From Paraburkholderia adhaesiva (GTDB taxonomy: Bacteria; Pseudomonadota; Gammaproteobacteria; Burkholderiales; Burkholderiaceae), in assembly GCF_021390575.1 (NCBI RefSeq), contig NZ_JAJEJQ010000003.1:488001-552000 (forward strand): a DNA stretch of 64,000 nt, given 5' to 3'. Shown here in pieces: positions 51,209-59,655 of this stretch. The notes under the pieces were generated by a model that made no database searches, was not told the origin of the DNA, and saw nothing but the letters and a program-made list of their open reading frames with translations. Every line of letters begins with the position of its first letter. Position 1 is the first letter of the stretch. Both the position numbers and the translations under genes were made by a program.

Positions 51209-52252
51209 ATGCCCACACTGGTCGAAGTCGCGCGGCATGCCGGCGTTACTCCGGCGACCGTATCGAACGTGCTGCGCAATCGCGGACGCGTCGGCGTTGC
51301 CACGCGCGAGCGTGTGCTGGCAGCCATCGCTACGCTCGGCTATACGCCGCACCTGAGCGCGCGCGCGCTTGCAGAGGGCCGTGCGCCGACCATCGCGCTG
51401 ATGGTGTCGAGCATCGCGAATCCGTTTTATCCGGAATTCGCACTCGCGGTTGAAAATGCGCTGCGACGCAACGGACAATTCCTCATCATCTGCAACACGG
51501 ATGGCGATCCGCAGACGGGGCGAGCGTATCTTGACCAGATCGCCGGCACGCTTTCGGCCGGTGTGCTTGTGATGAACGCCAATCTCGACTTCGCCGATTT
51601 GCGTGCCACCGAGCGCCGCGGCGCGCCCGTCGTGTTGTGCATGTGGGAGCGGCCGCACGACGCGCCGGGCTTGCCTTGCGTTGCCGTCGATTTCAGACTC
51701 GCGGGCGAACTGGCGGCAGCGCATTTACTGTCGCTTGGGCATCGGCGCATAGGGGTGATCGTGGGGAGCAAACCCTCTGGCATTCATGCCGCGCGTTATG
51801 AAGGCTTTCTCGATGCCATGCGAACGGCTGCTCTCGACGGTGCAGCAGCGCCGGTGCGCTACGCGCGCGACACAACGCAGGGCGGGCATGACGCAGCACT
51901 CGAATTACTGCAGACGCACCCCGATCTCACGGCGCTCTTCGCGACCAACGATCTGCCAGCGCTGGGCGCGATGCAGGCGGCGGCGGACCTGGGCCTCGAT
52001 GTGCCACGCCAACTCTCGGTGGTCGGTATCACCGATATCCGGCTTGCCCGTGAATCGCGTCCTGCACTGACCACCGTGGCCGTGCCCACCGTCGAGGCGG
52101 CGGAGCTTGCGGTCGCATTGCTGCGCGAACTGATCGATGCACCGGATGGTGCCGAAGGCGCCGGGCGGGAATCGAGCGTGTGTGTGGCGTCGGCGCCGCG
52201 GCTCGTTGTGCGAGCTTCGACGGGGCCTGTGGCGAGCGGTGCGCCGCGATAA
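51209..52252 (+). CDS. LacI family repressor of the galactoside operon
   Basis: A 347-residue regulator. The HTH occupies residues 2-22 (PTLVEVARHAGVTPATVSNV) with hinge region near RALAEGRAPTIALMV. The periplasmic-binding-like core has ISSIANPFYPEFALAVENAL-type start, GHRRIGVIVGSKPSGIHAARYEGFLDAM and ALFATNDLPALGAMQAAADLGLDVP. It is divergent from the ATPase-GH42-ABC operon, with one strong palindrome between them, so it probably represses that operon and perhaps itself. It ends 60 bases from the convergent kinase gene. Confidence 0.93.
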   Translation: MPTLVEVARHAGVTPATVSNVLRNRGRVGVATRERVLAAIATLGYTPHLSARALAEGRAPTIALMVSSIANPFYPEFALAVENALRRNGQFLIICNTDGDPQTGRAYLDQIAGTLSAGVLVMNANLDFADLRATERRGAPVVLCMWERPHDAPGLPCVAVDFRLAGELAAAHLLSLGHRRIGVIVGSKPSGIHAARYEGFLDAMRTAALDGAAAPVRYARDTTQGGHDAALELLQTHPDLTALFATNDLPALGAMQAAADLGLDVPRQLSVVGITDIRLARESRPALTTVAVPTVEAAELAVALLRELIDAPDGAEGAGRESSVCVASAPRLVVRASTGPVASGAPR

Positions 52253-52311
52253 TGACGCAACCGGATGATGCTCACGCTTGTGGGCAATGGCGAACCTCGG
52301 CGGCGAAGTGA

Positions 52312-55300
52312 CTAGCTCCCTGAGCCTTCCTGTTTCGCTTGCAGCACTTCGCTAAAGGAAGAATCCGCCATTTTCAGCTTCTGCAGTTCGCGTATGGCAT
52401 CAATTGCCGCTTCCGTGTCGAATCTATTCATCGCCTGCTGCAGAGCAGCCCATGACGGGCCGGACAACGTCGCACCGCATTGGAGCACCAGTTCATCGAA
52501 TAGATCCAGCGCGTCCATGTCGTGAACGGCAAGGTGTGCAACGAGCCTGTCCAGACTTGCCTCGATGTCTATTCCGTTCGTGGCGGTATCGTCAGATATG
52601 GTTTTTCCAGCGCTAACCTCAGTGTGCCGCGCCAGCCAGTCATGCTGCGCTTCTAGCGTTGCATTCAACGTTTTTTCGAACGACAGCCGCGCCTCACTAT
52701 TCGGCACGCTCTCCGGATCACGGCGCAGCGCCTGTTCAACGCTTTCGCAAACCGACGCCAGCCGCGATGCACCAACGAGGGCTGCAGTGCTCTTGAGTTG
52801 ATGTGCCGCTTCACGAATCGGCGTCGAATCGGCGGATTGGGTCTCCAGAACCTTTTCCCCGAGAGCCGGAGCGAGCAGGATGAAATCGTGCAGTAACCGC
52901 GCATAGAACGCAGTGTCATGGTTCAGACGGTTTAATGCAGCGTGTGCGTCCAGCAAAGGCGTTACTGGTGCTTCGGGCGGGAGCGCCGCAATCTCCGTGG
53001 CGAACGGTACCTGTGCCCCCCTCGTGTGCTGCAGGATGATTTCAATCAGCCGGTTGAGATCGAAAGGCTTGCCGATGTGGTCGCTCATACCTGCTTCCAG
53101 GCAGGCCTGCCGGTCGGCTTCCATCGCATTCGCGGTCATGGCGATGATGGGCAGACCTGCATGCTGCGGCTTGCACCGAATGGCCCGGGTTGCCTGCAGG
53201 CCGTCAAGCGTGGGCATGTGAAGATCCATCAGGACGAGGTCGTAGACATGAGGCGTGGCATCGAGCGCGTCGAGCGCCGCCTGACCATCCCCGACCACGC
53301 TGACTGTGGCGCCTTCGCGCGCCAGCATCCGCAGCGCGACTTCCTGATTGATCGCGTTGTCTTCGACCAGCAGAAGATGCAGGTTAGCCAGACGTTGCAC
53401 AACCGGTGGCGGTTCAACGCGTGGCAACTCGGGCGTACTGTGCCGCCCCAGGGCTACGCGTACCATTCCCGCCGTTACCGGCTTGCATAGTGTGGCTCGC
53501 GGGACATTCAGACTACGCGAACTCATCGTCAGCAATACCGGCGGATCATCCTGCAGGGTCGCCAGTCCATCGAGAAACGCCTGTCTTTGCGGGGCATCCT
53601 GATTCAGAAGCACCAGCTTGGGCTTCGGTTTGAACGCGCCTGCACGAACGGTGGCCTGCATTGAATTCGCATCGCTAAATATCTGCACCTGCCATCCCAT
53701 GCCGGCAAGCATGCGTTCCAGCGCCTTGCTCGAGTGAGGATGAGGTTCCAGAAGCCAGGCGGTCGTTCCAGCCTCGACCTTCGGTGGCTGTGAAAACGCT
53801 GCTCCATTTGGCGCTACCGGCAGAAGAATCTGGAAGAAAAAGCGGCTCCCCTGACCGGGCTTGCTGTCGAAATCGAGATCACATCCCGTGCCTGCATGAT
53901 CGAGCATCAACTGGATCAGCCGCTTGCTGATCGTCAGTCCGAGACCCGTGCCGCCATAACGGCGTGAGGTCGATGTTTCCGCCTGGCTGAAAGCGTTAAA
54001 GATGCGAGGGCGTTGCTCTGCGCTGATGCCAATGCCCGTGTCTTCCACTGCGAATTCCAGCAACGCACCCGTTTCATCGAGTTGCAGCATTCGCACACGC
54101 ACCACGACTTCACCGCTGTGAGTGAACTTGATCGCGTTGCTGCCGAGGTTCATCAGAACCTGCTTGAGTCTGAGCGCGTCGCCCCTGAGTACCGGCGGGA
54201 TATCTGGATCGATGTCGTAAATCAACTCCAGATTCCGTTCGCCCAGGCTGCCGGAGAGGATCACGGAAAGTTCCGCCAGCAGGGCGTCCAGTTCGAACGG
54301 CTCGACGGACAACTGCATCTGGTTTGCGTCGATCTTCGAGAAGTCGAGAATATCGTTCAGGAGTGACAGCAGGGTATGCGCTGCGTTGTTCGTCTTGTCG
54401 AGCAGATCCTGCTGCTCACTGTCGAGCGCGGTATGCCTGATCAACTGGAGCATGCCGATGATGGCATTCATGGGCGTGCGGATCTCGTGACTCATATTTG
54501 CGAGGAACTGGCTCTTGCTGCGCATGCCCATGTGCGCGGCCTCCAGTGCACGATGCATTTCGGTCACGTCGAGGCAGATCCGGATGCGCATGCCGTCCTC
54601 GGTCACCGCGCTGATAACGTCGAGCCAGCGGCCGTCGCGCAGATGCTGGTGCACGCTCGAATGCGGACTGTGCATCGCCTGAAGCTGGTCGGCCAGCCAC
54701 TTTTGCGGATCATTTTCGGCATCGAGAAAGGCGTTCGCTTCGACGCCGATACGCAGTACCTCTTCAAATGCGAGCCCGGGCACGATCCGGTGCCCCATTT
54801 CTCCTGCAATGGCGCGATATTTTTCGTTGCAGAAGACCAGTTTTTCCTGCTCGTCAAAGAGGGCGAACGCCTCGTCCAGCGCTTCGATTGCCGAGTACAG
54901 CGTGCGCTCGCTGGCCAGCGCACGCTGGCGGGTTTCGAGCAGTTCGGTAATGTCCTGCGCTGCGCCGACGAGCCGGTAAGGTCGATCGTCGAGGTATTCG
55001 ATCTCGCCCGCTACTCTGAACGCGTGAGTACGGCCGTCCGGTAACGCGATCTGGAGCGTTCGAATGAACGCCTTGCGTGCGGTCGTCGCCTCGCGGATAC
55101 AGGTGTAGAGTTCGCGCCAGGCCTCCGGTAGCGCGTGTTCGTCATCGATATCGGACTGAACAGGCAATTGCACGCCGAGGATAGTCAGCGCCTCACGGGA
55201 AAAATTGACACGTTGTGTTCCGAGTTCCGCATACCAGCCTCCGATGCGCGCAATTCTCCCAGTGCGCTCGAGCAGATCCCGATTGAGTTTGAGCGACGTG

Positions 55301-56136
55301 ATATTCAGGTGGATCGACAAATACTTTTCGGGCAATCCATCGGCGCCGAGCAGCGGGGAGATCGCGACGTGCTCCCAGTACAGCGAGCCGTTTTTCGCCC
55401 GGTTGCAGACGGTGTTGTTCCAGATCTTGCCTTGCGTGATCGTGTCCCACATCTCATGCCAGAACTGCGCATCGTGATACCCCGAACTGATTACGCCATG
55501 CGGACGCCCGAGCAATTCGGTTTGGTCGTAGCCGCTTAGTTTGACGAACTCGGTGTTGACGTATGTGATCCGGCCGTCCAGATCGGTTTCCGACACAATC
55601 GCAAACTGGTCGAGAATGTCGAGCACCGCCTGATGATGACGCAGTAAGCGCTCTGTTTTCTCGCGTTCACGGCGTTGGAGGTCAATGTCGATTTGCGCCA
55701 CGCCGTGACCGAGGAAGCGGCCGCGGACATCATGCAGCGGGTGCAGTTCGAGAATCATCGTATGCACTTCACCGCTCGTTGCGCGAAAGCTAATATCGGT
55801 GCGCAGTTCTGAACGGTTGCACAATGCGGTCTCGACAACCGTCAGCGTCGCGGGATCGTCCAGTCTGTCGTGCAACATTCTGCAAAACGGGCGGTCCTGC
55901 AATTCAGCGGGTGTGTAGCCGGTTAACTCATCGTAGGACTGGTTGGTCGCAATGATCCGGCCTGCCGTGTCGACGACGCAGATTGCATCGCGGTTCAGAC
56001 GCCCGGCACATACCATCCGCATCAGCGCGGCGCTATCGACGGTCGGCCTGCGGACGCTGCGCCACAGCGCCCATGCGAGCAGCAACAGCAGTGTCTGCGC
56101 ACCGATCAGCGCGCTCCAGATCGAAGCAGCGGCCAT
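52312..56136 (-). CDS. Hybrid sensor histidine kinase with PAS array, two receiver-like domains and Hpt
   Basis: A 1274-residue membrane-anchored kinase. One N-terminal helix (residues 8-26) is followed by about four PAS domains to residue 530 (AGRIIATNQSYDELTGYT, DGRITYVNTEFVKLSGYD, IGGWYAELGTQRVNFSREAL, ALDEAFALFDEQEKLVFCNEKY). HisKA has His550 in MSHEIRTPMNAI; the ATPase has NLGSNAIKF, VEDTGIGI and GTGLGLTI. A receiver-like domain at ~790-900 lacks the phospho-aspartate (LVLLNQDAP). A complete receiver has Asp971 in LVLMDLHMP, and an Hpt domain has His1112 in AAHQLKST. It starts three bases after the response-regulator gene. Confidence 0.94.
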   Translation of the reverse strand: MAAASIWSALIGAQTLLLLLAWALWRSVRRPTVDSAALMRMVCAGRLNRDAICVVDTAGRIIATNQSYDELTGYTPAELQDRPFCRMLHDRLDDPATLTVVETALCNRSELRTDISFRATSGEVHTMILELHPLHDVRGRFLGHGVAQIDIDLQRREREKTERLLRHHQAVLDILDQFAIVSETDLDGRITYVNTEFVKLSGYDQTELLGRPHGVISSGYHDAQFWHEMWDTITQGKIWNNTVCNRAKNGSLYWEHVAISPLLGADGLPEKYLSIHLNITSLKLNRDLLERTGRIARIGGWYAELGTQRVNFSREALTILGVQLPVQSDIDDEHALPEAWRELYTCIREATTARKAFIRTLQIALPDGRTHAFRVAGEIEYLDDRPYRLVGAAQDITELLETRQRALASERTLYSAIEALDEAFALFDEQEKLVFCNEKYRAIAGEMGHRIVPGLAFEEVLRIGVEANAFLDAENDPQKWLADQLQAMHSPHSSVHQHLRDGRWLDVISAVTEDGMRIRICLDVTEMHRALEAAHMGMRSKSQFLANMSHEIRTPMNAIIGMLQLIRHTALDSEQQDLLDKTNNAAHTLLSLLNDILDFSKIDANQMQLSVEPFELDALLAELSVILSGSLGERNLELIYDIDPDIPPVLRGDALRLKQVLMNLGSNAIKFTHSGEVVVRVRMLQLDETGALLEFAVEDTGIGISAEQRPRIFNAFSQAETSTSRRYGGTGLGLTISKRLIQLMLDHAGTGCDLDFDSKPGQGSRFFFQILLPVAPNGAAFSQPPKVEAGTTAWLLEPHPHSSKALERMLAGMGWQVQIFSDANSMQATVRAGAFKPKPKLVLLNQDAPQRQAFLDGLATLQDDPPVLLTMSSRSLNVPRATLCKPVTAGMVRVALGRHSTPELPRVEPPPVVQRLANLHLLLVEDNAINQEVALRMLAREGATVSVVGDGQAALDALDATPHVYDLVLMDLHMPTLDGLQATRAIRCKPQHAGLPIIAMTANAMEADRQACLEAGMSDHIGKPFDLNRLIEIILQHTRGAQVPFATEIAALPPEAPVTPLLDAHAALNRLNHDTAFYARLLHDFILLAPALGEKVLETQSADSTPIREAAHQLKSTAALVGASRLASVCESVEQALRRDPESVPNSEARLSFEKTLNATLEAQHDWLARHTEVSAGKTISDDTATNGIDIEASLDRLVAHLAVHDMDALDLFDELVLQCGATLSGPSWAALQQAMNRFDTEAAIDAIRELQKLKMADSSFSEVLQAKQEGSGS

Positions 56137-56139
56137 GAA

Positions 56140-56550
56140 TTACCGTCCGGTTGTGCGGGCAATAGCCTGCCTGAGCTGCACGGCCGCCAGCGGCTTGAGC
56201 AGAAGGCCATCGGCGCCTAGGGAGGAGAAGTGGCGCACGGTGTCGTCGTCGCCGTGTCCGGACACCATCAGCACGGGAAGACGTTTGCCGGGCCGCGCGC
56301 GCAGCGCCTTCAACGTATCCTGCCCGTTCATGCCCGGCATGTTGATGTCCAGCAACACCAGATCGAACGGCTGCTCGTCGATCAGACGAAGCGCCTTGTG
56401 GCCGTCGCTCGCCAGTGCGCCGCTGTAGCCGAGGTCGCGCAGCAGCCGTGCCGCAAAACGCAGATTCATTGTGTCGTCGTCCACGACCAGCACGCGCTGC
56501 GGACCCGGCGCGCGCGTGCAACCGGCAGGTGCGGGATTCGGATCACTCAT
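56140..56550 (-). CDS. Single-domain response regulator
   Basis: A 136-residue receiver without an output domain. The acidic pocket is Asp24-Asp26 (VVDDDTMNL), the phosphorylation site Asp68 (LVLLDINMPG) and the conserved lysine Lys119 (LLLKPL). It lies 12 bases after the chemoreceptor gene and three before the hybrid kinase gene, so all three are one operon. It may relay phosphate from the kinase Hpt domain, or act CheY-like on motors or other kinases. Confidence 0.93.
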   Translation of the reverse strand: MSDPNPAPAGCTRAPGPQRVLVVDDDTMNLRFAARLLRDLGYSGALASDGHKALRLIDEQPFDLVLLDINMPGMNGQDTLKALRARPGKRLPVLMVSGHGDDDTVRHFSSLGADGLLLKPLAAVQLRQAIARTTGR

Positions 56551-56562
56551 TGGGGCACGTCG

Positions 56563-58671
56563 TCAGAACGTTTCCCAGTCGTCATCGCCGGTGCTTTGCG
56601 TCGTTGCGACCTTCGGCGAAGCGGGTGCGGTGGTTGCGCGCACGGGTTGCGCTGCGTGGGCCGATACCGGGGCGGTGGTATTTGGCCGGCCGAATTCGAC
56701 TTCGAGGGCATGGATCGCCTGGTTGAGTTCTTGACCCGCCCTGTGCAACGGCTGGCCTGTTTCCAGCGTGGCCCCGGCGTCGGCCATGCGGTTCTGATTG
56801 ATCAGTTCGGCCGTGCGACCCACGGCTTCATGGAAAGCGTGGTGCGTCTGCACCAGTTTCGTGAAGGCCGGTTTCGATCCCCAACGTTGTGCGCCGGGAC
56901 CGTTCAGCCACTGCCCGAGCGCGCAACAGTCGTCGCGCCGGGTCTGCGCCACATCCAGCGTCAGCCCGCGGTTGATCGCATTGCGCAACGTGACGCGCCA
57001 TTGCTGGTGATCCGAAACCGCCTCTTTTGCGTCGAACGTGTCACTGCTGTTCTCGGCGCCATTGCCCGCGCGCGAACGCTTGCGCAACTCAACCGCATCC
57101 TCTTCCGCCAGCGTTTTGTCTTTGTCGGTGAGCCGGAAGACTCGAATCGTGTTGTGCACCATCCCAACCTGGCTGCTCAGGGCACCCGCCGATGCAGCCA
57201 GCTCTTCCACCATCGCGGCATTCTGTTGAGTAATGGTGTCCAGATGCACGACCGCGTCGTTGATCTGGTTGACGCCGATTGCCTGCTCCTTGCTCGCGTG
57301 ATTGATCTGCTCTAGCAGGGAGGTCACACGGCCTACCGACTTCATGGCCTCATCCATTCGAGAACGTGCATTGTCGGCACGATCGCTGCCGCGCTTGACG
57401 GCCTCTGTCGAACTCTGAATCAGTTCCCTGATTTCCTTGGCCGCCGCCGCCGAACGTTGCGCGAGACTCCGCACTTCCGCGGCAACCACAGCAAACCCGC
57501 GTCCCTGTTCACCCGCGCGAGCCGCTTCGACTGCCGCATTCAGTGCGAGGATGTTCGTCTGGAAGGCAATGCCTTCGATCATGCTGATGATGTCCGCAAT
57601 GCGTTGCGATGCCCCCGTGATTTCCTGCATCGCTTCGACCACGCCCCGTACTGCCTCGTGACTGTGCTGAGCGATTGCGGACGATTCCCGGGCGACATTC
57701 GCGCCTTCTTCCGCGAGACCGGACGCGTTCTGGATCGTGCTGTTGATCTGGTCCATCGCGGCTGCCGTCTGCTCGAGGCTGCTGGCCTGCGCGTCGGTCC
57801 TGGCTGCCAGGTCCTCATTGCCCGCCGCTATTTCCTGGGTGCTGCCAAGCAGGTTGGCCACTTCATGCCGTACGTCGCGCACGACGGTACGTACCGAGAC
57901 GTTCAACTGCGCCAGCGCGAGCTGGATCTGGGCGACTTCTCCGTGTCCGCTCGCCTGAAAGAAGCGCGTCAGATCGCCACTGGCGAGCAGATTCGCCGTA
58001 TCGAGCAGACCGCGAAGCGGTTTGATTCCCTTCTGGATCAGGATCCACGCAACGCTAGTTGCGCAGACGAGTGCCGTCAGGGCACTTGCCCAGAGTGGCG
58101 CGCCAATAGCGGTGGCGATAACCGGCGCAGCGGCGCCCACACCGACGAGCGCGACGAACTGTCCACGCATGCCGAGCGTAACCAGACGCCGGATGCGGCC
58201 AAAAATATCATTGCGTTGCACGGCTCCACGTTTAAGGACGTGGCGCAGGCGGCCTGCCTCCCGCTCGGCTCGCATTGTCGCGTAGAGCCGTTCCGAGGTC
58301 TGAATTTCCGCTTCCAGAGCGCGGGTACGCACTGACAAATATCCGACGATGCGCTCACCATCGCGCATGGGCGACGCATTGGCCCGCACCCAGTAGTAGT
58401 CGCCATTCTTGCGTCGGTTTTTGACTACCCCCGTCCACGGGTGGCCCGCCTGAACGGTGGCCCACATGTCGCGGAAAGCTTCTTCCGGCATGTCCGGATG
58501 CCGTATCAGGTTGTGCGGCTGGCCGAGCAATTCGGCCCTGGTATAACCGCTGACCGTGATGAAATTCGTGTTGCAGTAAGTGATCCGGCCTTTCAGGTCA
58601 GTGATGGATATCAGCGTCTGGTCGGCCGGAAAAGCATAGCCGTTCTGTGTAACAGGTAGGTTAATGCGCAT
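56563..58671 (-). CDS. Aer-like chemoreceptor with PAS, CZB domain and CheR/CheB-tether C-terminus
   Basis: A 702-residue methyl-accepting protein. Its PAS domain (about 15-110) closely follows E. coli Aer: NLIRHPDMPEEAFRDMW, GHPWTGVVKNRRKNGDYYWV, with Arg57, His58, Asp60 and Trp79 at the same numbers, which suggests FAD binding. Two hydrophobic segments lie at 171-212, then HAMP and the signalling hairpin tip GIAFQTNILALNAAVEAARA. After it comes a CZB zinc-binding domain with ligands in DHQQW, CALGQW and THHAFHE. The last residues, DDDWETF, match the NWETF-type tether for CheR/CheB. Start 58671 fits Aer; upstream frame rejected. Confidence 0.92.
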   Translation of the reverse strand: MRINLPVTQNGYAFPADQTLISITDLKGRITYCNTNFITVSGYTRAELLGQPHNLIRHPDMPEEAFRDMWATVQAGHPWTGVVKNRRKNGDYYWVRANASPMRDGERIVGYLSVRTRALEAEIQTSERLYATMRAEREAGRLRHVLKRGAVQRNDIFGRIRRLVTLGMRGQFVALVGVGAAAPVIATAIGAPLWASALTALVCATSVAWILIQKGIKPLRGLLDTANLLASGDLTRFFQASGHGEVAQIQLALAQLNVSVRTVVRDVRHEVANLLGSTQEIAAGNEDLAARTDAQASSLEQTAAAMDQINSTIQNASGLAEEGANVARESSAIAQHSHEAVRGVVEAMQEITGASQRIADIISMIEGIAFQTNILALNAAVEAARAGEQGRGFAVVAAEVRSLAQRSAAAAKEIRELIQSSTEAVKRGSDRADNARSRMDEAMKSVGRVTSLLEQINHASKEQAIGVNQINDAVVHLDTITQQNAAMVEELAASAGALSSQVGMVHNTIRVFRLTDKDKTLAEEDAVELRKRSRAGNGAENSSDTFDAKEAVSDHQQWRVTLRNAINRGLTLDVAQTRRDDCCALGQWLNGPGAQRWGSKPAFTKLVQTHHAFHEAVGRTAELINQNRMADAGATLETGQPLHRAGQELNQAIHALEVEFGRPNTTAPVSAHAAQPVRATTAPASPKVATTQSTGDDDWETF

Positions 58672-59655
58672 CGTGCCGGATTCCCCGTCGGTCGTGTGCC
58701 GAGTTTTGTCGGCGTATTTTTCCTTAAGAATAAGAATCCGTACGGCGTAAACTTTATCCAATAACAAAGAATGCTTCATTAATGTTATTGAATCGTTTTC
58801 GTGCGACAAGTGCGACAGATTCCCGCATTTCGACACGAGCTGTTCGAGGATGCAGCGTGCTAAATAGAATTTTCAGAATATCCGTGCACCTCGTTGCCGC
58901 TACGCGACCGCCCGCTCGGGCAGAGGTAAATCCGGGTGTTTCTACACACCTATGCTGTTAGCGATAGTGTCGATGAAACGCATGCGGCAATCGGCGGCGT
59001 TTAATTTGGCGTTCCAGCAGCAAGCTTCGTATTTGGAGGCGACGTGGTGCTCAGTCAAAAGCGCTTCTCCGGCGCACAAATTTTGATTGAACTGTGAGTG
59101 CTTGAAAGTCGCGCAAACGTTAGCGTGCCATTTGATGATTGCTGAGATTTGCTGATCAGCGCCTGGCGCGAAACTTCTCTTAATGACTTAGTGAATTTGA
59201 CACGAATAGTTACTAGCTTGCTGGTTTTCATCGAACGGTGCTGTGTTTGCGTGGTAGTGGTTCGGGAAGGGTAAAACGCCCCCAAAAACCGAGGGGTTTC
59301 GCGGTTTCACACAACCTCTCAGGCTAGCAACCAGAGATTGAGCGATTGGTGTCTTGCGGCTGCCGTTCTTTGCGGAGATTAGTGTGATTCGCTGTCGAAT
59401 TCGAGCAGCGAGCTTATCCGACCCTTCTGTCCTCGCGACCAAACCTTGAGTGACCGCAACCTCGATTTACTTCTCCCCTCATTCGAGCTTCGTCTCTTAT
59501 GTATGCTTGCGCTGCACATCGGGAACAGATCCGCGCTACCGTGTTTGAGCACGGTTCACCCCACTCCGCATCGATTCCGCCTGCCCATTCCTTGCAGCCC
59601 GCAGCGAAAAATCGCAAGGGTGCCACCCTTTTTACCGCACACCAAAAGAATCCAG
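58672..59655. other. Nearly 1 kb without a supported gene
   Basis: Divergent promoter region between the chemoreceptor and ycaO genes, with lower GC than its neighbours. A minus-strand frame at 59188-59442 (containing VKPRNPSVFGGVLPF) is open but has no recognised family or good start. No RNA gene was recognised. The size leaves room for an unannotated small RNA or a degraded gene. Confidence 0.35.
58706..58713 (-). promoter_or_regulatory. Possible FliA (sigma-28) -10 element before the chemoreceptor gene
   Basis: Read on the minus strand the bases are GCCGACAA, one mismatch from the flagellar -10 consensus GCCGATAA, 35 bases before the start codon. The -35 region at the proper distance is a poor match to TAAA, so this is tentative. 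Confidence 0.3.

Noticed and set aside
59446..59655. 70-residue N-terminal extension of YcaO
   Set aside because: The extension has no similarity to the YcaO start, while the ATG at 59656 begins the family sequence.
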